From Anisus vortex (lineage: Eukaryota; Mollusca; Gastropoda; Planorbidae), in contig OX421497.1 of NCBI GenBank assembly GCA_949126835.1, positions 3,837,024 through 3,901,023 of the forward strand: a DNA stretch of 64,000 nucleotides, read 5' to 3'. Below are positions 9,827 to 19,707 of the stretch, one piece after another (position 1 is the first letter of the stretch; the number at the start of each line of letters is the position of its first letter). The notes beneath the pieces are model-generated. The model saw nothing but the letters and a program-made list of their open reading frames with translations, had not been told where the DNA came from and did not search any database. The translations under genes and the position numbers were made by a program.

Positions 9827-10370
9827 TTTCTTTTTCTACTTTAATAAAAATGTAGATTAATATATTTATTTTTTTTGAAATTGTAAAGAATTTTAGGATA
9901 AAATTTTTTCACAACTTGTTGCATTCGGACACTATGATTTAAAGGGAGGTAATTAGCTCTTTTTTTTTACAATAATATGTCTTCTATTGGCATTTTTTTA
10001 AACAAATAAAATTGAGTATATTTTATAACTTAAAAGCGACTAATTGTTTGTTGAAAAAAAAATGGAAAAATATATTTAAAAAATTATATTATAAAACATA
10101 TTATATGTAAAATTAAAAACATTACATTAACTACTGTACCAATTGTATGATGACTTTTTGACAGTAATTAATTTTAATAACATGCAGTTCCCGTCGCCTA
10201 AAATAGTATCATTCGCATAATGCGAATGGGTTTACACAATGAGTGGCTTGTATCGCTTGTCGGCTCTCAGATTTCAGAGGCCGGTCAAATTGGCACGGGT
10301 GAGTTCATTTGGCTGGAGGAACGGTAGGGACAAGACACCTGGTAGCGGCATGTAGTCCGAACCTTGCGAG
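9827..10370. other. unassigned, left part of the hAT target sequence
   Basis: The stretch is AT-rich to about 10190, then more GC-rich (10190-10370). That GC-rich part continues after the hAT element at about 12830. It is probably an older repeat, but I do not recognise it. Confidence 0.35.
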
Positions 10371-10679
10371 CAGTGATACCACTCATTGGCTTTTTTTTCC
10401 CAAGATCTTGGCTTTTACAATCCCAACTTGGGATATTGGCTTTTTGTTTCCAGGACCTTGTTTTTTTTTTTCACGAAAACGTTAACATTGTCTTTTATAT
10501 TTTAGTGGCCAAAAGGAATTTTGGGAAGCGATTAAAAGTCTAAATACATGTCATCTGTATTGCTACAGCAGATTTGGTTATAGTTTCACCAGCGACGGCT
10601 CGGTTATATCGTATTTAAACAGAACAGATTCCTCTAGGTGGCTGGACATTGCGTGCATGGATTAGGTGACAACGAAGAT

Positions 10680-11590
10680 CTTATCTTATCTTATACATTA
10701 AAGACGCTCCTTCTATAGAGAAGATTATTGCGTCTTACGCTCATCCGTGGTTCGAGTCTAGTCTTGCATTTTTATTAATGTTTTAAATGATGTTAAGTTA
10801 CTAGTTTTCCAGGTTTGTTCAGGCAACCCATTCCATGCCCGAATGCCACTCGGGAAGAAAGAGTAATTATATGCATTTGTTCTCGCATAAGGGACAAGGA
10901 AAGTGTTTTTGTATTTATGTTTATCTGAGCTTTGCAACAGGTTGTTATTGGGTTGTATTTCTAAATTAGAAATTAATGCCTTATGTACTATTACTACTTT
11001 ACTCTTTGCCCTTCTGTCCTCTAGTGTTTCTAGGTTTAGTGATTTGACTAATGGTGTTACTCTTGTCGATTGGGAATATTTACTAGTTATAAACCTTGCA
11101 GCTCTTTTTTGAATTTGTTCTAATTTGTTAATGTTTTCTTTAGTTGATGGGTCCCATACAGATGCTGCATATTTTAGTATAGGCCTAACTAATGTGAGAT
11201 AGCATTTTAGTTTTATATTCTTATTACATTTGTAAAAGTTCCTTTTTATGAATGCTAATGTTTTGTTTGATTTTTTAATTACTTCATCAATATGAGGGTT
11301 CCAAGATAACTTATCATTTATTTTTACTCCCAGATACTTAAATTAACATTGTTAGTTTGAGTTAGTTCTTTACCATGAATGAAGTAGTTTGTTATTATTT
11401 GTTTCTTTTTCTTGGATACCCTTATTAGTTGGCATTTTTCTGGGTGATAAGACATACTCCAGTTTGATTCCCATTTTTGTAGTTCATCTAGATCTTTTTG
11501 TAAAAGTTCACTATCTTTTCCTGTCTTTATTATTCTATAAGTTATGCAATCATCGGCAAATAATCTTACTTTTGTTTTAGATATGTAGGG
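10680..11590 (-). pseudogene. LINE (CR1/Jockey-like) reverse-transcriptase C-terminal half, decayed
   Basis: Reading the minus strand from 11590, the catalytic motif LFADDCITY (FADD box, about 11545) appears, followed by an ELQKWESNWSMSYHPEKC segment. After frameshifts come YLTLVRPILEYA-type sequence and the final RVAFGHGMGCLN-like block, where a stop and substitutions disrupt the family's PSGIRAWNGLPEQ consensus. It ends in a (ATAAG)n-like tail at about 10680. A closer copy lies at 37405-38045, and 3'-end fragments recur at 15515, 17815, 22370, 23265 and 58545. Multiple stops make it dead. It is inserted within the hAT element. Confidence 0.8.
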
Positions 11591-12054
11591 GGAGGGGGTG
11601 AAGAGGTGTATAATTAATTTAACCTCACATTTGACAAGGCAAAAATAAATTGATCAGACATGGTAAACACTTCTAATATTCCACATTATCTATGACAATA
11701 ACAATGCTAGATCTAAGCTGGAAGAGGTTGAAACAATGCGAGGTAGGAGGTGAGACAAAGAGTGAATATTAGTAGGGTGGGGTGAGGGGAGCAAAGGGTA
11801 GGGCGTATAGTAGAAAGGGGTGGGGCAAAATGTTGCAAAGGGAAGAAAGTGCACGGTTTGGGTAATGGGGCAAATAGTAGGCCCTATATGTCAGACTTTT
11901 TCTGCAATTGTGCATGATTTCACTCTAAACAATTCGAAAACTAATTTTCTTTTTTAAAGTATCAAAAGTTGAACTACATAACCGCAGATCATTTATCTTA
12001 TTATAATTAAAATTTCGAAAAAAAAAAAATATTTTATCCAAAACCAAACATATT
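11591..12054. other. spacer inside the hAT element, nothing recognised
   Basis: The stretch is a G-rich and A-rich purine tract around 11720-11880 followed by AT-rich sequence. No coding content was seen. Confidence 0.35.
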
Positions 12055-12300
12055 TTAAAACATTTTTACTCCCTTTCTATTAACTTTGTATTTTTTGTCT
12101 GTCTGCTTGCTTGCTTGGAAGTTTGTTAGCAAAACTTTGCATCGATTTATCGACCACTTCCCGTCGTCCATTCGAGCTGCAACTTGGGTCGCAGACTTGT
12201 CCAGACTAACAATACATTTTATCAAATTATCAGCATCATAGCCTTTGGAATAGTCACTAATATCTTCGACCAATTTGCGAATCGAAGAAAATGGCAACAT
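12055..12300 (-). CDS. unrecognised exon-like ORF, 81 aa
   Basis: The minus-strand ATG at 12300 follows CTTCCGGTAGAGGCAGCC, an ETS-site-like CCGG core and a short GC-rich leader as seen at many metazoan first exons. The residues (IRKLVEDISDYSKGYDADNL, then a Lys-rich tail after about residue 60) have ordinary globular composition, unlike the low-complexity frames elsewhere. The last 15-20 codons may be intron: GTAAAAATG on the minus strand near 12065 could be a donor. I do not recognise the family. It sits inside the hAT element, so it may be a transposase 5' exon, a captured host exon, or chance. Confidence 0.35.
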   Translation of the reverse strand: MLPFSSIRKLVEDISDYSKGYDADNLIKCIVSLDKSATQVAARMDDGKWSINRCKVLLTNFQASKQTDKKYKVNRKGVKMF

Positions 12301-13130
12301 GGCTGCCTCTACCGGAAGAGACGAAAGTAAATAAACTTTTTGGATATGTTCGTTTTTACGAAATAAATAGAATGAAAACTACACAATATAGCCGAAACAA
12401 AGCGAGTTATCTTTTTATGGTTTTTGCGGGCCAATGCTAAAAAAAAAAGGATGCGCAAAATTTTTGTGTGGAAATTCATAAGGTATGATATCACTTATAT
12501 TTATTTTAATCTATCAAAATATAAATTAAATATAAACTTAGTTTACAAAGAAAGGGAGTATAATAAAAAAAAACTGTGTTTTTATGGGTTAAATTATTTT
12601 TGTTATTAAGCTCTTGTTTTTTTGTTTTGTTTTTTTTTAAATTGGTGATTGTGTATTGGGGGGGGGGGGGCGCTGCACATGGGTGAAGTTGAAAAAAAAA
12701 GTGGGGGGGGGGGAGACCACAAAATAGGTCACAGAGACCACTTTTATTATAACTTGGCTTTTCTGGGTATTATTTAGGAGCTCAACTTGGCTTTTTCTGG
12801 AATTTTAGAGTGGTATCACTGCTTGTGAGACTAGGAGCTTGCTCAGTTCTCTCGCATGCATTGGCTCTGTTTTCACTTTCATGGTCGGCCTGGACTACAG
12901 CTGGTCTGCACTCGGCTCTCATGCTTGATGTGAGAGTGATTTGTGCAGAGGGCGGAACAAGAAGACCCAAGGATCAGTGAATTCACCGATACCATCCCAA
13001 CCCAAACTATTCAAGCCGAGAAGACCCACAGGAGGGGCAAGGAGGTAAAACTCCGACGCGCCTCCTAATGGAAAAAAAGATAGATGTCAGCATGCTAGTT
13101 TTGATACAATATAAAATGATCATGATGAAC
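12301..13130. other. right part of the hAT element and its target, no gene
   Basis: A poly-G tract lies at 12659-12670 and another near 12704-12713. After the element end (12821), 12830-13080 is GC-richer and collinear with the left flank, and is probably an old unclassified repeat. Confidence 0.35.
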
Positions 13131-13670
13131 TAGACATTCCCCAAGGGGCCAACCACTGGTATCAACATTTTAATATGTCTACGTATTTCGAAAGATTTCT
13201 CAAAACTCCGGTCAGTAAAACAGATCTAGTGTTCATGGAACCACTGCCAATTCTAGGGATGAAAAGAAATTCACCTCAATTCAAGTCTATGCTGATTTCT
13301 GCATTGACCCACTCCTCATCATCCCATTGATTTCAAACTTGACACACAGACATGGTGCCGATGATATCAACATTCTACCAATTCCCTTTAAAACTCATTT
13401 TCCCAGTTAACTTTCCATGTGCTTGGCGGACAACCGACCCGATATGTTAGAAGGCCGATTGACCCACTTTCCTAAATGGTTTCGAGCTGAAACTATGCAC
13501 ATAGTCGTGTGTTACTTGGCAACACATTCTTTCAAATTTTTACCCACATCACCCAACTCAAGCTTACACGCAAAATTTACTTTAAACTTTATTCCTTTCT
13601 ATTGAAAGTGGCTGACTGGCATAATTGTGTCTTTCTCTCACTAAGCTAGTCTATATATAGTGATACATAA
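13131..13670. mobile_element. older interspersed repeat (family X), copy 2, uninterrupted
   Basis: This copy is the empty-site partner of 6430-8400. It reads straight through TTTCGAGCTGAAACTATGC at about 13482-13500, where copy 1 carries the insertion. The family is unknown and no coding frame is convincing. Confidence 0.7.
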
Positions 13671-13864
13671 CTAATGTATGGTATCATTCAGGTTAGTTTT
13701 ATTACAGCTGTCCTTTTCGTAACATGAGGGCATTGTGTGGCCTGAACAATGTCACACATCAACCCTCTTTTTTTTTCCTTAAGTCACTGAACAGAACTTT
13801 TAAGCTTTCTGACACACTATCAAATCTGAAAAAAAAATTATTTAATGAAAAAAAAATGTCTAGT

Positions 13865-13948
13865 CTGGAATTTAACCCACGCCCATTAACTTCTGGAATC
13901 GAACTCACGCCCATTAACTTCTGGAATCGAACTCACGCCCATTAACTC
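13865..13948. repeat. 28-bp tandem repeat, 3 copies
   Basis: CTGGAAT(T/C)(T/G)AAC(C/T)CACGCCCATTAACTT occurs three times head to tail. Confidence 0.85.
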
Positions 13949-14094
13949 CCGAAACTAGTATGTTCCTTACAGATCAAGGTAATGTGATATTTTGTTAAAA
14001 ATCAACTCCTGTTCGTAATTTTTCAAAATTTCTTTATGACTTACAGTAAAACATATCTTATTTGTTTTATTTCAGGGAATCCAAAGATTTGAGT

Positions 14095-14282
14095 AAAGGA
14101 TAGTACTATTCGGACCAAACTGATCAAAGGGCGTCTGAAGCAGTGTTCACCAGTTTCTGTGGCCACGGCATACTAGGGGATGTGTGGCCAGCACAATGCC
14201 CAGCCGCCTTTACTGACTGTACCCCCAACTAATGTCACGTATCCATCAGAGCTGGGTAGACTCAGGGGAAACCACTTCTTCT
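14095..14282 (-). mobile_element. SINE-A body, partial
   Basis: Blocks shared with the full SINE-A copies at 19416 and 36762 (ACCAGTTTCTGTGGCCACGG, GTGTGGCCAGCACAATGCCC, AGAGCTGGGTAGACTCAGGG) are present in reverse orientation. The tRNA-derived head is missing. Confidence 0.75.
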
Positions 14283-14409
14283 TGGTGCCCCATTCTATCT
14301 TAGAACTTACAGACTTGCCTTCTGAGAAGAAGTATTTTTTTTACTGTTCTACGCGTGTTGCAAGGCTTACAGTACATGCTGTAAATTATATCTCTCACCA
14401 GAGAGAAAG

Positions 14410-14722
14410 CTGTTGTTAAGTTTGGGGCGATGTATTCGGTGTACATTACTATACAATGCTTACAGTACATGTTGTGCGATGTATTCGGTGTACATGACCA
14501 TACAAGGCTTACAGTACATGTTGTGCGATGTATTCGGTGTACATGACCATACAAGGCTTACAGTAAATGTTGTACGATGTGTTCGGTGTACATGACCATA
14601 CAAGGCTTACAGTACATGTTGTACGATGTATTCGGTGTACATGACCATACAATGCTTACAGTACATGTTGTACGATGCATTCGGTGTAAATTACCATACA
14701 ATGCTTACAGTACATGTTGTAA
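14410..14722. repeat. 49-bp minisatellite, about 6 copies
   Basis: The unit carries CTTACAGTACATGTTGT, CGATGTATTCGGTGTACATG and ACCATACAAGG with a 49-bp step (for example 14459 and 14508). It begins next to the SINE-A fragment. The short open frames here are artefacts of the repeat. Confidence 0.9.
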
Positions 14723-14729
14723 TTTGTAT

Positions 14730-15514
14730 CTCTCACCAGAGAAGAAAATGTTGCTTTTGTCATGTTGAAATGTATTTAGTGTATTACCATCACAATATCG
14801 TTATAGAAACAAAACAAAAAAGGAGGACACCCCACTGTATTGTGACAAAATGAAAAGTGACAGGAGAGATAACTTTGTTATGACAAAGCGTGTTTGCCTT
14901 GTACCTTTAGTTGTTATTTATGCGTGTTCTGTCTTTCTCTTTGATCGTTGAATAAAAGGAATGGGGAGGGGGATTTTGGTCGAGTTTTAAATGGATTTGT
15001 ATCTTCGAAAACCTCGAACAAAGAAAAGTACTGCCAAGAAAAATTCAGAAACTTTGGACCATTGGATTATTCTAAGCAAATTTGGGTTTGTTGTTTTTTC
15101 GGTGGTTTTAATAACAACAAAAAAATCGTTGCCTTCCTTTCTGCACTTCTGGTTTACAGTTTTGTGTTTTTCTGTTCTATCTTTTCTTTTTTCCTTTTTT
15201 TTTTTCACTTTTGAGTTACTCAAAATTTTGAAATGTTTAATACATTGCGTTTTTGTTATTGGTTTATGAGAATAAGAAGTAGAGCAAACTCTGAGTTGTT
15301 GATGTGATTCGGTTCTGAGCGGAACGTCATAAGAAATGTATGGCGAGCATGGTTTAGGAGTGAAGCTAATAGGATCTCATGACGGGAGGACAGAAGGGCA
15401 AAAATTAATGTAATAATAATGCATACGATATTAAAATTCTAACTTAGAAACACAACACAATAACAACCTGTTACAATTGCTCACATAAACATAAGGACAA
15501 AAACAATTTACTTA
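14730..15514. other. no gene seen
   Basis: Overlapping short frames on both strands (14948-15269) are T-rich or A-rich and match no family I know. Confidence 0.35.
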
Positions 15515-15600
15515 TCCCTCATGCGAGAGCTAATTTATATAAATATAAGTACTCTTTCTTACCGAGTGGTATCCGGGCATGGAATGGGTTACCTGAACAT
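15515..15600 (+). mobile_element. LINE 3'-ORF scrap
   Basis: The plus strand encodes a stretch like YKYSFLPSGIRAWNGLPE, the same C-terminal block as at 37560-37620. The 50-bp array starts directly after it. Confidence 0.6.
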
Positions 15601-15605
15601 ATATG

Positions 15606-16222
15606 AGAGAGAGAGAGAGAGAGAGCGGTGTGTAAGGTTGTAGGGAGAGCCATTGAGCCATTGAGAGGTATATATGTGTGTTTAAGGCGGGAGAGAGCGC
15701 CATTGAACCAGTGAGAGGTATATATGTGTGGTCGGCTGGAGAAAGAGCCATTGAGCCAGTGAGAGGTATATATGTGTGTGTGTAAGGTGACAGAGAGAGC
15801 CATTGAGCCAGTGAGAGGTATATATGTGTGTTTAAGGCGGGAGAGAGAGCCATTGAGCCAGTGAGAAGTATATATGTGTATGTAAGACAGGAGAGAGAGC
15901 CATTGAGCCAGTGAGAGGTATATATGTGTGTGTAAGGCGGGAGAGAGAGCCATTGAGCCAGTGAGAGGTATATATGTGTGTTTAAGGCGGGAGAGAGCGC
16001 CATTGAACCAGTGAGAGGTATATATGTGTGGACGGCTGGAGAAAGAGCCATGGAGCCAGTGAGAGGTATGTGTGTGCGTAAGGTGACAGAGAGAGCCATT
16101 GAGCCAGTGAGAGGTATATATGTGTGTGTAAGACAGGAGAGAGAGCCATTGAGCCAGTGAGAGGTATATATGTGTGTGTAAGGCGGGAGAGAGAGCCATT
16201 GAGCCAGTGAGAGGTATATGTG
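15606..16222. repeat. ~50-bp minisatellite, about 12 copies, with a 300-bp higher-order period
   Basis: Units carry GAGAGAGCCATTGAGCCAGT and GAGAGGTATATATGTGTG with steps of 50-52 bp. A variant unit with GCGCCATTGAACCA occurs at about 15699 and again at 15999, exactly 300 bp (six units) later. In both places it is followed by the same CGGCTGGAGAAAGAGCC variant, so a six-unit block was duplicated. Minus-strand frames across it are low-complexity. Confidence 0.9.
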
Positions 16223-16542
16223 TATTGGGCGAGTGGGAGAGCCAGTAAGCGCTATGTGAGTAGAGGACAGATGAGGCTGGGCAGTGTAATTAATTGACAT
16301 TGGATTGATTTGTTGACCTCCGGCAGAAGAAAGAGATAAGATCAGGTTTGGAGAAGGGACGTGGGAGGAATGGGAGATAAGATCACGTTTGGCCAGAGTT
16401 TGTGAGGCGGGAAGGATGGAGGGACAAATTAGGGAGGAAGGAAAGAAGAGTGTCAGATGGCGATGGTTTAAAAAGAAAACAAGGGTCGATGGCCGCTCTG
16501 TGCCCATTACAGGGTCTTTTGATGTGAATAACAAGAGTCAAT
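16223..16542. other. no gene seen
   Basis: Purine-rich single-copy-looking sequence without a recognised feature. Confidence 0.3.
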
Positions 16543-17145
16543 GTCTAAATGATATGTCAATATCTATATAATATGTCTATATAATATGTCGATGTCTAAA
16601 TAGTATGTCTATATGCCAATAATATTTCAATGTCTAAATAATATGTCAATGTCTATATAATATGGCAATGTCACTATGTCTAAATAAAGTGTGAATGATT
16701 ATATAATATTTAAATGTCTATATAATATGTAAATGTCACTATGTCTAAATAATGTGTGAAATAATTATATGATATGGTAATGTATATAATATGTCAATGT
16801 CTTTCTAATATGTCAATGTCTCACTAATATGTCAATGTCTAAATAATGTGTGAATGATTATATAATAAGCCAATGTATATAATATGTCAATGTCTATATA
16901 ATATGTCAATGTCTATATAATATGGCAATGTCTATATAATATGGCAATGTCACTATTTTCAAATAATGTGTGAATGATTATATAATATGGCAATGTCTAT
17001 ATAATATTTCAATGTCTAACTATTATGTCAATGTCTGTATAATATGTCAATGTTAACTAATATGTCAGTATCTAACTAATACGTTAAGTTATAAATAAAA
17101 TATCCATATCTAACGAACATGTCAATGTCTAAATAATATGAGTCA
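16543..17145. repeat. degenerate ~19-bp AT-rich tandem array
   Basis: Imperfect repeats of AATGTCTATATAATATGTC and variants (AATGTCTAAATAATATGTC, CACTATGTCTAAATAATGTG) fill the region. A longer ~60-bp pattern including GTGTGAATGATTATATAAT recurs. Confidence 0.8.
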
Positions 17146-17814
17146 ATGTCAATAAGATTGTTGTAAAATGTCCACAAAACATCAGTCAACGCCATCGTAC
17201 ATTATGTAGGTCACTGTCTTGAAAATAGTTAATCAACAGCCCCATAATGATAGTGAATGGCCCGAGACGAATAATCAAATGGACGTATTTATGTGTTGAC
17301 TGACAGGCTTTTGTACTCATGGCCAACTCGTGCTGCGCTGGTCAGCTAGAGCCAGTGTACAGCCAACATTCGATCTCCATCTAAATATTTACCGTTAGTT
17401 ATACTTGTGTATGTCGAAGCCACAATGTACAGCCTGTTCAACAGCTTGTATGTATCACTATATGAATGGTTGACTAAAAGAACGATGTAGTGCTTAGCAG
17501 TGTAAGATAACACAACATTACAGTAAGCCTGAATAACGTCCCTTTGATTCAACCTATTTTGTATTTTTTAAATTTACGGCAGTTTCTGCTAGTTAAATAT
17601 GTGTTTCCCTAAATATCCATATTTATTTATTACTAGTAGTTATGCCCGTCAAAATGACGGAGAAACACAAAGTGTTTTGTTAAAAGAGAAAAAAAAAGAC
17701 AAACATTATTACAATAGAAAACTGTAATGAGAACGTTTCTTTCGGTATTTCGCAAACGTTTCTGCCCCAAAATAATATATTTACAACCTACGTGAGATTA
17801 TTTACGGGGTTTAA
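17146..17814. other. no gene seen
   Basis: Mixed-composition sequence. The minus frame at 17346-17552 has no recognisable content. Confidence 0.3.
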
Positions 17815-17940
17815 GTCTAGTCTTGTAATTTTTAATAAGGACTTTAAATTGAGTTTAAATTTTTTTTTCAGGCAGCCCGTTTTATGGACGATTGCCACTC
17901 GGAAGGAAATAGAATTCATTTAGATTAAATGTGGCCTTGA
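17815..17940 (-). mobile_element. LINE 3' fragment
   Basis: GTCTAGTCTTGTAATTTTTA and ATTGCCACTCGGAAGG match the 3' end of the LINE at 37405-38045, in the same orientation and diverged. Confidence 0.55.
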
Positions 17941-18079
17941 TTAAGTAAATTTTAAAAAGTGGGTATGGATTTCTCAGATTATTGTATTGCTTTGCTAGAG
18001 CAGCATGTTGCATTACTTATGAAATCTTTCAGGCTACACGAAAGCAAGATATGTGCGTTATTAATTTCGTCATTCATCG

Positions 18080-18135
18080 GCGCGATAATCTTATCTATAG
18101 AAGGAGCGTCTGTAATGTATAAGATAAGAAAAGGT
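18080..18135 (+). mobile_element. LINE 3' tail with (ATAAG)n end
   Basis: GATAATCTTATCTATAGAAG, GAGCGTCTGTAATGTATAAG and ATAAG match the 3' terminus of the 37405-38045 LINE family in reverse orientation. It runs straight into CTTACTTCAAATTTGAAGAT, which also precedes the SINE-A head at 36822. Confidence 0.6.
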
Positions 18136-18199
18136 TCTTACTTCAAATTTGAAGATGACCACTTCTCCGCCTTAATGGGCGCGGTGGTCGAGCGAAGCA

Positions 18200-18240
18200 G
18201 GACGTTTTGGCGCCGCCGTTTTGGCGCTGGACGTTTTATA
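18200..18240 (-). repeat. GCGCCAAAACG-type motif cluster
   Basis: On the minus strand the block contains AAAACGTCCAGCGCCAAAACG followed by GGCGCCAAAACGTCC. The same words occur on the plus strand at 19356-19411. It interrupts what looks like a SINE head (GCGGTGGTCGAGCGAAG at 18181). Confidence 0.6.
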
Positions 18241-18297
18241 AGTTTGCAGACGTTCCTTCTAGATAGAAGATTACTACGTCCACTAGGCCCAAAACTC

Positions 18298-18405
18298 CTG
18301 CAGGGCGACTGGGATCGGTCGGTGACAGGGATATAACCCGCGACGCGTCTGTTGGTTTTTGGTTGACAGTCCGGTGAACTAACCGCTGGACCAGCCGGCG
18401 ATGGG
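18298..18405 (-). mobile_element. SINE-B, tRNA-derived
   Basis: On the minus strand GCCGGCTGGTCCAGCGGTTA gives an A box and CGTCGCGGGTTATATCCC a degenerate B box, followed by ACCGACCGATCCCAGTCG. A second copy is on the plus strand at 46534. Confidence 0.65.
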
Positions 18406-19355
18406 ATAAAAACATATCACATCTTTTAATACAAGTAACTTAATAACTTCATTTGAGGAAAACACTATTTTTTTTGTATATTAAATGAAACAAATAATAA
18501 ATAAAAACACATTAAAACACTGTATACATTGGATTATTAAATTTTAATAACTTAGTTTTCTATAAACTGATTGATTGAAAAAGTAAAAAAATGACAATCT
18601 AAAACAAAGAATTTTAATGCATAAAGGCATATTTAGCACACTATCAGTAATACAAATTTTAATTGACGAAACAATTATTAAAAAATAAGGGTTTAAAACA
18701 ATATCCTGAATGCAGAAGCTGTTATCATACATGGCTCCATTAAAAAATATTGGCTAGTCCTCTCAAGTATTCTATTACGTTTCTAACTACATGTATCTCT
18801 GATTTGTACGCACGTTGTTGACTGGACGCGATGACCACTCCTCATTGACCATTCCAAATCAAAAAAAAAGTTTCTTTTTTACTACCCACCCAGTATTCTA
18901 AAACCTCCATTGTTATCATTAATTCTCTGACCATCTTGTCCACGATTGACCCTGGTTTTAATCACTCCCAACTATTTTACAACAGTCAAGTTATTTGAAA
19001 GGTATGGCCACTGGCCACTGAGTTACTTCATGAACATTGGTTGTTACTATAATTTTATTGGAAAACTAGAACGCGTAATTTTCGCATATAGGCATAACGT
19101 TCTAGGTGTGGAGCAAATTAAAAAAAAACGTACCTATTAAGACGACAAATGTATATATAGATAGATAAGCGTTTTATGCCAATAAATAGATACATAAGCC
19201 TTTATGCCTGTATAAAAAAAACTAAGTTTGTAAAGTTTAATAGTCCTTTAGTAGGCCTATATTATGCATTAAAATACATCGTTTTATATTATTATTATTT
19301 ATTATTAGTTTCATTACTATACAAAAAATATATTGTTTTCCTCAATTATTCCATC
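18406..19355. other. AT-rich spacer, nothing recognised
   Basis: No coding frame longer than about 74 codons and no element termini were seen. Confidence 0.35.
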
Positions 19356-19411
19356 GCGCCAAAACGTCCAGCGCCAAAACGGCCGGCACCCAAACGGTAG
19401 CGCCAAAACGT
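19356..19411 (+). repeat. GCGCCAAAACG-type motif cluster
   Basis: GCGCCAAAACGTCC, AGCGCCAAAACGGCC, GCACCCAAACGG and AGCGCCAAAACGTCAG occur head to tail just before the SINE-A head. Confidence 0.65.
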
Positions 19412-19415
19412 CAGT

Positions 19416-19677
19416 TACCGTGGCCGAGCGGCAGCGCGTTCGACAGGCGTACCGAAGGTCCTGGATTCGAATCCTGGTGAAGGCTAGGATTTTTTTTTCT
19501 GGACTCGATGGTGTCCCTGAGTATACCCAGCTCTGATGGGTACCTGACATTAGTTGGGCGTATAGTAGAGGCGGTTGGGCATTGTACTGGCCACACATCC
19601 CCTAGTATGCCGGGCCACTGAAACTGGTGCCTCACCGGCCCTATGATCAATTTGGTCCGACGGGTACTTTACTACTT
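19416..19677 (+). mobile_element. SINE-A, full-length copy
   Basis: The tRNA-derived head has an A box TGGCCGAGCGG at 19421 and a B box GGATTCGAATCC, resembling a Ser/Leu-type tRNA with GCGCGTTCGACAGGC. The body contains CCTGAGTATACCCAGCTCTG, GGTACCTGACATTAGTTGG and the conserved end CTATGATCAATTTGGTCCGA. It is about 260 bp long. Other copies are at 14095, 36762, 45265, 48011, 53483 and 62664, plus heads at 23499 and 51522. Polymerase III would transcribe it; it needs LINE enzymes to move. Confidence 0.85.
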
Positions 19678-19707
19678 CTACTACATCTCCGCCTCCTCTT
19701 GTCATGT

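Larger units (their letters stand above)
10371..12821 (-). mobile_element. hAT-like DNA transposon, 2451 bp
   Basis: The termini are a perfect 14-bp inverted repeat: CAGTGATACCACTC at 10371 and GAGTGGTATCACTG ending at 12821. They are flanked by CTTGCGAG (10363-10370) and CTTGTGAG (12822-12829), an 8-bp target duplication matching at seven positions. CAGTG...CACTG ends with an 8-bp duplication are the signature of the hAT superfamily. Subterminal TTGGCTTTT words occur three times at the left end and twice, in plus-strand reading, at the right, like transposase-binding sites. Inside are a LINE fragment (10680-11590, minus) and an unrecognised ORF (12055-12300, minus). No intact hAT transposase was seen, so the copy is non-autonomous. 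Confidence 0.8.

Noticed and set aside
17959..18336. 125-residue plus-strand gene
   Set aside because: The frame crosses a LINE tail, a SINE head and the GCGCCAAAACG cluster, so it is a mosaic of repeats.
19416..19500. functional Ser/Leu tRNA at the SINE-A head
   Set aside because: The tRNA-like head continues into a 180-bp body repeated at seven or more sites in the window, so it is a SINE.
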